Assembly: GCA_937915745.1 (NCBI GenBank)
Contig: CALGGJ010000047.1
Span: 1 to 14,138 of the forward strand
DNA from: an uncultured Prevotellaceae bacterium
GTDB taxonomy: Bacteria; Bacteroidota; Bacteroidia; Bacteroidales; Bacteroidaceae
Length of the DNA stretch: 14,138 nt
Direction of reading: 5' to 3'
Shown piece after piece: positions 1 to 5,902 of this stretch. Below the pieces are notes generated by a model. The model saw only the letters and a program-made list of their open reading frames with translations, did no database searches and was not told where the DNA came from. The position numbers were made by a program, and so were the translations under genes. Every line of letters begins with the position of its first letter. Position 1 is the first letter of the stretch.

Positions 1-928
1 CACCGTGTCGTGGCAGGCGTATGACCCGTATGTCGTGTGCCAGGTATTTGCCACCGAATTGTGCGCCGAGGCCTATTTTGTAGGCTTCTTTCAGCAGTTT
101 CTGCTCGAGGTCGGTGTCGCGGAATGCACGTCCGGTCTCGTCGCCGGTGGTAGGCAGGTTGTCGTAGTATTTTATTGATGCGAGTTTGACGGTGAGCAGG
201 TTCTTCTCGGCTGATGTTCCGCCTATGACGAATGCGATGTGGTATGGCGGACATGCTGCGGTGCCGAGGTGTTTCATTTCTTCGACGAGGAACGGCAGCA
301 GTGTGCTTTCGTTCTGTATCGTTGCTTTGGTCATGGGGTAGAAGTAGGTCTTGTTGGCCGACCCGCCGCCTTTGGCCACCATGACGAATCGGTATTCGGC
401 GCCTTCGACGGCTTCGATGTCGATTTGTGCCGGCAGGTTGCAGCGGGTGTTCACTTCGTCGTACATAGTGAGCGGTGCGTTTTGCGAGTAGCGCAGGTTG
501 TCTTGGGTGAATGTGTTGAACACTCCCTGGCTCAGTGCTTCTTCGTCTTCAAAGCCGGTCCACACCTGCTGTCCCTTCTCGCCGTGTATGATTGCGGTGC
601 CGGTGTCTTGGCAGAATGGCAGTATGCCTTTGGCTGCTGTCTCGGCGTTGCGCAGGAACTGCAGTGCCACGTATTTGTCGTTTTCCGATGCTTCGGGGTC
701 GTGCAGTATTTTTGCTACTTGCAGGTTGTGTTCGCGGCGCAGCATGAACTCCACGTCGTGGAATGCCTGCTGTGCGAGCAGGGTCAGTGCGTCTTTAGAT
801 ACCTTTACTATCTCGTGACCCTCAAACTCGCTCACGGTCACACCTTCTTTTGTCAGCAGACGGTATTCAGTCTCGTCTTTGCCCACCTGGAACATCGGGG
901 CATACTTGAATTCTATGTTCTTTGCCAT
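1..928 (-). CDS. fumA: Class I (iron-sulfur) fumarate hydratase, N-terminal part; cut by window edge
   Basis: The minus strand is open from an ATG at 926-928 to the window edge, giving 309 codons of a family that is normally about 540 residues, so the C-terminal part lies outside. Class I fumarases interconvert fumarate and malate in the cytoplasm with a [4Fe-4S] cluster. The visible part shows the PFCQDTGTA motif with C106, NTRCN near residues 160-164, the AKGGGSANK loop near 185-193 and AACPPYHIAFVIGGTSAE near 224-241 with C226. C106 and C226 lie about 120 residues apart, as for the first two cluster cysteines of the family; the third would lie beyond the edge. The enzyme serves the oxidative or reductive branch of the TCA cycle, and the reductive fumarate route is important in anaerobic Bacteroidales. 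A good promoter lies just upstream. The fumA symbol stands for the class and does not separate fumA from fumB. Confidence 0.93.
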   Translation of the reverse strand, partial: MAKNIEFKYAPMFQVGKDETEYRLLTKEGVTVSEFEGHEIVKVSKDALTLLAQQAFHDVEFMLRREHNLQVAKILHDPEASENDKYVALQFLRNAETAAKGILPFCQDTGTAIIHGEKGQQVWTGFEDEEALSQGVFNTFTQDNLRYSQNAPLTMYDEVNTRCNLPAQIDIEAVEGAEYRFVMVAKGGGSANKTYFYPMTKATIQNESTLLPFLVEEMKHLGTAACPPYHIAFVIGGTSAEKNLLTVKLASIKYYDNLPTTGDETGRAFRDTDLEQKLLKEAYKIGLGAQFGGKYLAHDIRVIRLPRHG

Positions 929-960
929 ATATTTGTTTTTTATTCTTTGGTTTCATCATA

Positions 961-992
961 CAAAAATAGTGTAAATAGATTAAAGCACCAAA
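961..992 (-). promoter_or_regulatory. Bacteroidetes-type promoter of the fumarase gene
   Basis: On the minus strand TATTTTTG (961-968) matches the -7 consensus TAnnTTTG. A TTTG at 989-992 sits exactly 20 bases upstream, matching the -33 element and its usual spacing. Transcription would start about 25-30 bases before the ATG at 928. This is the best two-element promoter match in the window. Confidence 0.7.
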
Positions 993-1022
993 TATTCCCG
1001 GTGAAAACTCAGTGCTTTAATC
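978..1022 (-). promoter_or_regulatory. Perfect 11-bp inverted repeat: operator or terminator candidate
   Basis: GATTAAAGCAC (978-988) and GTGCTTTAATC (1012-1022) are perfect inverted copies separated by 23 bases. Read on the minus strand, the hairpin begins 33 bases after the stop codon of the small secreted gene and is followed by T-rich sequence, so it could be that gene's terminator. One arm also fills the -33/-7 spacer of the fumarase promoter and the other lies just upstream, so it could instead be a two-site operator. The sequence does not decide between these. Confidence 0.5.
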
Positions 1023-1055
1023 ATATTTCATGTAATAAGGCGTTGATAATGCCCT

Positions 1056-1505
1056 TTATCGTTTCATAAACTTCATCGAGGTTTTGCCGGCCTTCAGTAT
1101 GTATGTGCCTCGTGGCAGGTTGTTGGTGTCGATGAATGTCATGTCGGTCGTGACAGTGATTCCGACCTCTTGTTTCACTCCGCCGGTGTTATATACCTCG
1201 GCTTTCTGTTTGCCCTGGAGCAGCAGTGTGCCGCCTGCCCATTTCACTTCCTGCTTGGCAAGTTGTGTCTCGATGCCCGTAGGGTCGTCGGTTTGGGATA
1301 TGTAGAAGCGTGCAATGTCGGTGAAGGCATATTCTTTGGTCTCCACCGTCACCGTGCCGCCCTGGAGTTTCATGACGGGTGTGGTGTCGAGCAGGAAATA
1401 GACTCGGGTGCTGTCGCTCAGCACGAGTACCAGGCTTTTGGCATTCAGCGATGTGGCATGGCTCAGGCCGAATGCCAGCATCAGAAGCAGTGTGAGTTTT
1501 TTCAT
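1056..1505 (-). CDS. Small secreted protein with type IX-like C-terminal motif
   Basis: This 149-residue protein has a clear signal peptide (MKKLTLLLMLAFGLSHATSL, probable cleavage after NA at residue 22). Its short mature part is rich in beta-strand patterns. The C-terminus, from about residue 120, reads TDMTFIDTNNLPRGTYILKA followed by GKTSMKFMKR. The pattern 'LPxGxYIL + Gly + Lys-rich end' is typical of C-terminal domains in Bacteroidetes proteins exported by the type IX system and of small Prevotella secreted proteins of unknown function. The catalytic function is not recognised and may not exist. The mature part before the tail is only about 100 residues, far smaller than usual type IX cargo. 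It is probably a single-gene unit with a -7 box at 1575-1582 and a hairpin after its stop. Confidence 0.8.
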   Translation of the reverse strand: MKKLTLLLMLAFGLSHATSLNAKSLVLVLSDSTRVYFLLDTTPVMKLQGGTVTVETKEYAFTDIARFYISQTDDPTGIETQLAKQEVKWAGGTLLLQGKQKAEVYNTGGVKQEVGITVTTDMTFIDTNNLPRGTYILKAGKTSMKFMKR

Positions 1506-1574
1506 TGCAATATAGGTCTTGTTTTTTGATTAGTTTTCGGATTTCTTTCTGCACCGGACCGCCGGTTTGCGTGG

Positions 1575-1582
1575 CAAAGATA
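1575..1582 (-). promoter_or_regulatory. -7 box upstream of the small secreted protein gene
   Basis: The minus strand reads TATCTTTG, a perfect TAnnTTTG box, about 70 bases before the ATG at 1505. No clear -33 TTTG is present at 19-21 bases, so this rests on one element. Confidence 0.5.
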
Positions 1583-1656
1583 CGAATTTATTTTTACATT
1601 GGTGTGTTTATGTAGGTAAAATGACTAAAAAAGTGGTGTCGGGGTACCGTTGTTTG

Positions 1657-1685
1657 CCTTAAACCCAACCGATTTGGGGTTAAGG
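1657..1685. repeat. Intergenic hairpin, 12-bp arms with one mismatch
   Basis: CCTTAAACCCAA (1657-1668) and TTGGGGTTAAGG (1674-1685) pair at 11 of 12 positions around the loop CCGAT. It lies between the 3' end of the xerD-DUF4250 unit and the promoter of the small secreted gene. No T-run follows on either strand, so it is not a textbook intrinsic terminator. It could be an RNA 3' end structure or a protein site. Confidence 0.55.
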
Positions 1686-1752
1686 TGCAAGCATCGGCTT
1701 GGCATCATCTGCATCGCTGCCTTTCCTGCCCCCTGTGAGACAGGTCGGGCAT

Positions 1753-1828
1753 GACTGCGTACTCACGGCTTCGCGACTGCGCACTCACGGCTTCGCGACT
1801 GCGCACTCACGGCTTCGCGACTGCGCAC
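1753..1828. repeat. 22-bp tandem repeat, about 3.5 copies
   Basis: Three full copies (1753-1774, 1775-1796, 1797-1818) and a 10-base partial copy (1819-1828) follow without spacers. Each holds ACTCACGGCTTCGCGACTGC; the only difference seen is T for C at position 1760. The array is intergenic, downstream of the minus-strand DUF4250 gene. A diverged relative with the same period lies at 9997-10050. It has no unique spacers and so is not a CRISPR array. Confidence 0.9.
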
Positions 1829-1831
1829 GGA

Positions 1832-1879
1832 CTCTCCCTCCTCAAAGGGTGAGTACCGCTCTCTCCCATCATCCCCTCA
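1832..1879. repeat. C/T-rich intergenic repeat element
   Basis: The words CTCCCTCCTCAAAGGG and CTCTCCCATCATCCCCTC lie directly after the 22-bp array. Nearly the same words appear inverted at about 8615-8665 (TTCAAAGGAGGAGG and GATGATGGGGAGAGA), and CTCCCCT/AGGGGAG hairpins occur at 9226-9245. Such CCCTCC/GGAGGG intergenic elements are common in Bacteroidales genomes; their role is unknown. Confidence 0.5.
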
Positions 1880-1888
1880 GGTGTGTAG

Positions 1889-2068
1889 CTACCAGAACTT
1901 GTTGGCTTCTTCGTTGTATTCGAATCCCGATGCCCCGAGGGTGGTCTCGAGCCAGTGGCGGTCGATGTCAAGGTCGTCGCACAGCTCGGACAGTGTGGAG
2001 TATTGGTCGCGCAGTTTCATATTGACAAAACTGAGCAGCATGAATGGATCAGATGGAATGGTTGGCAT
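1889..2068 (-). CDS. DUF4250 domain protein (59 aa), coupled to xerD
   Basis: A short minus-strand gene runs from ATG at 2066-2068 to TAG at 1889-1891. The product begins MPTIPSDPFMLLSFVNMKLR and continues with YSTLSELCDDLDIDRHWLET and a GFEYNEEANKFW end. I recognise this as DUF4250, a family of about 60 residues found in Bacteroidetes and some Firmicutes, with a fixed PxDPFMLLSxVNxKLRDxY start and a C-terminal FxYNxExNxF. The function is unknown; it looks like a small helical protein. The start lies inside the 3' end of the recombinase gene with a 20-base overlap in another frame, which suggests translational coupling and a shared transcript. There is no signal peptide, so it should be cytoplasmic. 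Its size and C-terminus match full-length members, so it is not a remnant. Confidence 0.88.
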   Translation of the reverse strand: MPTIPSDPFMLLSFVNMKLRDQYSTLSELCDDLDIDRHWLETTLGASGFEYNEEANKFW

Positions 2069-2966
2069 AGCGTGGATGGTGTGTCAGTAATTCTTCGCGC
2101 AGATGGGTGGTGTCGATGTGCATATACATCTCGGTGGTCGATATCGACTCATGTCCCAGCATCGCCTGTATCGCCCTGAGATTGGCTCCGCCCTCAAGCA
2201 GGCAGGTTGCAAACGAGTGTCTGAATGTGTGCGGACTCACCGTCTTGTGGATTCCGGCACGTGCCACGAGCTCCTTCACCAAGTGGAACACCATGATGCG
2301 CGACAAGCCCCGACGCCTGTGCCTGCTCACAAACACAAAGTCTTCGTTGCCGGGTTTGAGGTCGATGTGGCAGCGGTCGGTAAAATACAGCTTCAACTCG
2401 TGCACGGCCTTGCCCGAGATAGGAATGAGCCGCTGTTTCGAACCCTTGCCGGTGACACGTATGAACCCCTCGTCAAGGTAGAGGTCCGACAGCCGCAGCT
2501 TACACAACTCGCTCACCCGCAATCCACAACTGAAGAGGGTCTCGATTATAGCCTTGTTGCGCTGCCCCTCGGCCGATGAGAGGTCGATGGCAGCCTCAAT
2601 GCGGTCAACCTCATCGACCGTAAGAACATCGGGCAGATGTTGAGGCTTCTGAGGGAAGTCGAGCAACTCCATGGGGTCGGTGTCGAGTTCGCGAGTCATG
2701 GTGAGAAACCGGTAGAAACTGTGCACACCCACGAGTATGCGGTAGAGCGATGTCGGACAGATGTCGAGCCCGCTCAGCATCGACGAAAACTGCTGGAAAT
2801 CCTCAATGCCCGCATCGAGCAAACCCACACCACGGCCTGCCATGAAATCGACAAACCTACTGATGTCGCGCTCGTAAGCCTCGACCGTATTGTCAGAATA
2901 CGCCTTCTCCAGCTTCAGATACTGATGATAGCGGCGCAACAGCTTCTCCGTGTCATTTGTTCCCAT
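2049..2966 (-). CDS. xerD: Tyrosine site-specific recombinase, XerD-like
   Basis: The 305-residue product has the usual Xer length and two-domain layout. Residues 5-90 form the SAM-like core-binding domain (LEKAYSDNTVEAYERDISRF), and about 110-295 form the catalytic domain. All catalytic residues are visible: R150 in GLRVSEL, K174 in GKGSKQR, H246 and R249 in HTFRHSF, H272 in LGH and the nucleophile Y281 in TTEMYMH. Xer recombinases resolve chromosome dimers at dif beside the terminus, usually as a XerC/XerD pair with FtsK. Housekeeping XerD is preferred over an integrase because of the compact length, the absence of phage or transposon genes nearby and the absence of att-like repeats. XerC rather than XerD cannot be excluded. 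The DUF4250 gene overlaps its 3' end. A long inverted repeat sits directly beyond its -7 box. Confidence 0.9.
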   Translation of the reverse strand: MGTNDTEKLLRRYHQYLKLEKAYSDNTVEAYERDISRFVDFMAGRGVGLLDAGIEDFQQFSSMLSGLDICPTSLYRILVGVHSFYRFLTMTRELDTDPMELLDFPQKPQHLPDVLTVDEVDRIEAAIDLSSAEGQRNKAIIETLFSCGLRVSELCKLRLSDLYLDEGFIRVTGKGSKQRLIPISGKAVHELKLYFTDRCHIDLKPGNEDFVFVSRHRRRGLSRIMVFHLVKELVARAGIHKTVSPHTFRHSFATCLLEGGANLRAIQAMLGHESISTTEMYMHIDTTHLREELLTHHPRYANHSI

Positions 2967-2973
2967 ACCAATG

Positions 2974-2981
2974 CAAAGGTA
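2974..2981 (-). promoter_or_regulatory. -7 box of the xerD-DUF4250 unit
   Basis: The minus strand reads TACCTTTG, a TAnnTTTG match, only 8 bases before the xerD ATG at 2966. A short or absent 5' leader is implied. No matching -33 TTTG is present at the normal distance; the TTTG at 3009-3012 is too far upstream. Confidence 0.45.
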
Positions 2982-2982
2982 A

Positions 2983-3043
2983 GTATTTTTTCAGTTTCGA
3001 GTTACGCACAAAAGTGATTTTATACTTAAAATTGAAAAAATAC
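2983..3043. promoter_or_regulatory. 15-bp inverted repeat in the xerD / DUF6242 divergent region
   Basis: GTATTTTTTCAGTTT (2983-2997) and AAATTGAAAAAATAC (3029-3043) pair at 15 positions including one G-T, around a 31-base centre. The pair lies between divergent genes. One arm directly abuts the xerD -7 box and occupies the place of its -33 element. This is the geometry of an operator bound by a dimer or tetramer, although the arms are A/T-rich. No regulator gene is next to it. Confidence 0.5.
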
Positions 3044-3098
3044 ACATAAAAAATATTAAAAGTAAGGTAGGAATAGTGGCAAGTAGAGAAATTGTTCG

Positions 3099-3106
3099 TA
3101 CTTTTG
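3099..3106 (+). promoter_or_regulatory. -7 box upstream of the envelope gene run
   Basis: TACTTTTG matches TAnnTTTG. It ends one base before an ATG at 3108, so that ATG would lie at or before the transcript start. This favours the downstream ATG at 3135, which follows AAGGAAAAATA. No clear -33 TTTG is seen. Confidence 0.5.
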
Positions 3107-3134
3107 CATGATAAAATCAGATGAAGGAAAAATA

Positions 3135-4472
3135 ATGCACAAATATATCACAAAAACAATATGGCCGCTGCTGCTGGCCCTGGCCAGTGGACTGACGGCC
3201 ACGTCATGCATCACGGAAGACGAAGTAGCCATTACAGCCGAATGTGCCATAACGTCGTTTTCAGTAGGCGACATCACAACCGTCAGACACACACTGACAA
3301 CAGCCGGAATCGACAGCACCTACTCACGAACCATAAGCGGAAGCAGCATAAAATTCAACATCGACCAACTGGGTGGACACATCTACTCCATCGACTCGCT
3401 GCCCGACTGGGTTGACCTGCGCCGGGTAGTGCCACGCATCGAAGCCAGCGCTACACTATATACACGCATCGACTCAGTGTATTACCCCATCACCGGACAA
3501 GGCGATTCGCTGGACTTCACATCACCAGTCGATTTCCTCGTAGTAGCCACCGACGGCGTTTCGATGAAACACTACACAGCAGTAATCAACCTCGCAGCAG
3601 CCAACCCCGACTCGCTCATGTGGACCGACATCGACGCCACAACACTCGCCCTAAGCCAAAACCTCAACATGATTACAACCAACGGGCACATGTACATATT
3701 CGGAACCAAAGACGGACAGACACAACTGTCAACATCTGCCGACGGACAGACATGGACCACACCACAACCACTCACCGCCAACAACAACGGCACTATAAAC
3801 CCACAAGGCATCATAACATACGAAAGCCAATTCTATGCCACCGATGAAGCCGGTAACATACTCGGCTCGGCCGACGGACTAACATGGACACCCGCCACCG
3901 ACCGCACCGTTACACGACTCATTGCAGCCGACACCTATTACCTCTACGCACAAGACGGCAACAGCATCATCTCGACAACCGACCTCCGACAATGGAAAAC
4001 CGAGACAACCGACAACGACAACATGCTGCCAACACAGCAACCAGCATACCTGAGCTACCCCGCACGTTCCAACCCAAACATCAAGGTTGACCTCATGATA
4101 GGACAAAGTGCAGCCACAACCAGCCACGCCGTAGTGTGGTACAAAGTAGCATCAGACAACACCACCACCAACCAACACTGGGACTACATAACTGTCACAG
4201 CCGAAAACAACTACCCGCTACCCCTGCTCAACAACATAACCGCATTCCATTTCGACGAGGCAGTATATGCCATCGGCGACGACAACACAACATTCTACAG
4301 GTCATACGACAACGGAATCACATGGCGTGCAGTTACACAATACCAATTCCCGCCATCCACACTCACGGCCGGACACAAAGTATGCGTCAACACATCAGGA
4401 CAATACATCTGGATGCTGCAGGCCGACGACAACGGCCAACCACACATCTGGCGGGGAAAACTCAATAAATAA
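3135..4472 (+). CDS. DUF6242-family lipoprotein with Asp-box repeats
   Basis: The chosen ATG at 3135 gives 445 residues and a clean lipoprotein signal ending LALASGLTATSC, with C25 as the lipidated cysteine. An in-frame ATG at 3108 touches the -7 box and adds nine residues before the signal, so it is less likely. The N-terminal part (about 28-160) resembles the DUF6242 start seen in Bacteroidales (ITSFSVGDI, IKFNIDQLGGHIYSIDSLP, VVATDGVSMKHYTAVINL). The rest reads as a beta-propeller with Asp-box-like motifs S-x-D-G-x-T-W around D203, D247, D283 and D392. Asp boxes are structural turns in sialidase-type propellers and do not prove enzymatic activity; sialidase catalytic residues are not evident. 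The protein should sit in the outer membrane, facing inward or exposed. It heads a plus-strand run ending in uppS and bamA, with 28 bases to the next gene. Codons strongly favour C and A at third positions. Confidence 0.85.
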   Translation: MHKYITKTIWPLLLALASGLTATSCITEDEVAITAECAITSFSVGDITTVRHTLTTAGIDSTYSRTISGSSIKFNIDQLGGHIYSIDSLPDWVDLRRVVPRIEASATLYTRIDSVYYPITGQGDSLDFTSPVDFLVVATDGVSMKHYTAVINLAAANPDSLMWTDIDATTLALSQNLNMITTNGHMYIFGTKDGQTQLSTSADGQTWTTPQPLTANNNGTINPQGIITYESQFYATDEAGNILGSADGLTWTPATDRTVTRLIAADTYYLYAQDGNSIISTTDLRQWKTETTDNDNMLPTQQPAYLSYPARSNPNIKVDLMIGQSAATTSHAVVWYKVASDNTTTNQHWDYITVTAENNYPLPLLNNITAFHFDEAVYAIGDDNTTFYRSYDNGITWRAVTQYQFPPSTLTAGHKVCVNTSGQYIWMLQADDNGQPHIWRGKLNK

Positions 4473-4500
4473 GGCACCACCACAGCAAAACCCAAGGGAA

Positions 4501-5169
4501 ATGAAACAGAGACACATCTGCACAATCATCATCTACCTTGCAGCCACGACCTGGGTCACGGCACAAGAACTGGAATACAAAATGGAACTGGGCGGAATGC
4601 TCGGAGCCAACTACTACCTGGGAGATGCCAACTACTCAACACCCTACAAAAACACACAGGCAGCCGCAGCCTTCGTCGGACGATACAACATCAACCCACG
4701 CATGGCACTGAAGTTCGACCTCGCACTCACAAAAATATCGGGCAACGCACTCGACGGCCCAACAAAATATCCACAGGCAACCGGTCAGGAATGGAAATTC
4801 TCAAACACTCTGGCCGACCTCTCGTGCCAATACGAACTCAATGCGTGGGCCTACGGCACAGGCTTCGGATACAAAGGAACAAAACGGCTCACGCCATACA
4901 TACAAGCCGGACTGGGATTCACCTACGCAGCAAGCACACTCACCATGAACATCCCACTCGGAATCGGACTGAGATACAAACTGAAAGAACGACTCAACTG
5001 CGGAGTAGATTGGACAATCAGGTTCAGCATGAGCGACAAACTCGACGGAATAAGCGACCCATACAACATAAGCAGCGGATTCCTCAAAAACAAAGACTCA
5101 TACTCCATGACAATGTTCTACATCACATACGACCTCTTCCCAAAATACAGAAAATGCAACAATGACTGA
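4501..5169 (+). CDS. DUF6089-family outer-membrane beta-barrel protein
   Basis: The start at 4501 (ATGAAACAGAG, preceded by AAGGGAA) gives 222 residues with a signal peptide cleaved after VTA at residue 21. Upstream in-frame ATGs lie inside the previous gene and would bury the signal, so they are rejected. The mature protein shows alternating polar and hydrophobic strands with glycine-aromatic turns: GGMLGANYYLGDANY near the N-terminus, then LTPYIQAGLGFTYAA, NIPLGIGLRYKLKERLNCGV and a final MTMFYITYDLFPKY. This is the pattern of the DUF6089 porin-like family of Bacteroidetes, typically encoded beside uppS and bamA. The function is unknown; the constant neighbourhood suggests a role linked to envelope assembly. 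It overlaps uppS by 8 bases, so both are probably on one transcript with coupled translation. Confidence 0.86.
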   Translation: MKQRHICTIIIYLAATTWVTAQELEYKMELGGMLGANYYLGDANYSTPYKNTQAAAAFVGRYNINPRMALKFDLALTKISGNALDGPTKYPQATGQEWKFSNTLADLSCQYELNAWAYGTGFGYKGTKRLTPYIQAGLGFTYAASTLTMNIPLGIGLRYKLKERLNCGVDWTIRFSMSDKLDGISDPYNISSGFLKNKDSYSMTMFYITYDLFPKYRKCNND

Positions 5170-5902
5170 CAAGTTAGACAGAACCAGAATACCACGACAC
5201 GTAGCCATCATCATGGACGGCAACGGAAGATGGGCAAAAGCACGCGGACAAGAACGTACTGCCGGCCACCAGCAAGGAGCATGGCAAGTACACGAGATAA
5301 TGGAAGAAGCCACCCGACTCGGGATGGACTACCTCACACTCTATACCTTCTCTACCGAAAACTGGAACCGGCCAGCCGAAGAAGTGTCGGCACTCATGAC
5401 AATATTGCTGCAACACCTCGAAGACGAACTCTTCATGAAGAACAACGCACGATTCCAAGTCATAGGCGACACGAAACGCCTGCCACAAGTCGTGCAGGAT
5501 GCATTGCAACACCTCATCGACGTAACAAGCAAAAACACCGCCACGTGCCTGGTACTCGCACTGAGCTACTCGTCAAAATGGGAAATAACAAAAGCTGTGA
5601 AAGAAATAGCAGCCGAGGCAGCAAGCGGTAAACTCAACCCCGACGACATCGACCAACACACAATCGACCTGCACCTCGAGACACATAACATGCCCGACCC
5701 CGAACTGCTGATACGCACCGGAGGCGAACTGCGACTGAGTAACTACATGCTATGGCAATGCGCATACTCAGAATTCTACTTCACCGACACCTATTGGCCC
5801 GACTTCAATACCGAGGAATTCCATAAGGCTATAATCGACTACCAGAGACGACAGCGCCGATACGGAAAGACCGGAGAGCAAGTTGAAAGCGAAAAACAAT
5901 GA
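5162..5902 (+). CDS. uppS: Isoprenyl transferase / undecaprenyl diphosphate synthase
   Basis: The 246-residue product is a full-length cis-prenyltransferase. It condenses isopentenyl diphosphate units onto farnesyl diphosphate to make the C55 lipid carrier used for peptidoglycan, O-antigen and capsule assembly at the inner membrane. Visible motifs are HVAIIMDGNGRWA with the Mg-binding D19, RTAGHQQG, TLYTFSTENWNRP (about 59-71) and LLIRTGGELRLSNYMLWQ starting near residue 182, followed by AYSEFYFTDTYWPDF. The segment SYSSKWEI replaces the more usual GYGGRxEI; such variation is familiar in Bacteroidetes. The start overlaps the DUF6089 stop by 8 bases, and its TGA overlaps the bamA ATG (ATGA). 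This tight packing indicates an operon linking lipid-carrier supply with outer-membrane assembly. Confidence 0.96.
   Translation: MTDKLDRTRIPRHVAIIMDGNGRWAKARGQERTAGHQQGAWQVHEIMEEATRLGMDYLTLYTFSTENWNRPAEEVSALMTILLQHLEDELFMKNNARFQVIGDTKRLPQVVQDALQHLIDVTSKNTATCLVLALSYSSKWEITKAVKEIAAEAASGKLNPDDIDQHTIDLHLETHNMPDPELLIRTGGELRLSNYMLWQCAYSEFYFTDTYWPDFNTEEFHKAIIDYQRRQRRYGKTGEQVESEKQ

Noticed and set aside
239..1069. A 276-codon open frame on the plus strand opposite the fumarase
   Set aside because: The minus strand encodes an obvious class I fumarase with cluster cysteines; the plus frame runs through its promoter and has no recognisable domain.
2049..2966. Xer gene as part of an integrated element
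   Set aside because: No attachment-site repeats, phage, conjugation or transposase genes are nearby, and the length fits a housekeeping Xer protein.
3135..4472. Sialidase
   Set aside because: Asp-box motifs are present, but no FRIP motif or catalytic Tyr/Glu and arginine triad is recognisable; Asp boxes occur in many propellers.
4267..4500. 78-codon N-terminal extension of the DUF6089 protein
   Set aside because: It overlaps the 3' end of the DUF6242 gene and would bury a proper signal peptide that begins at 4501.
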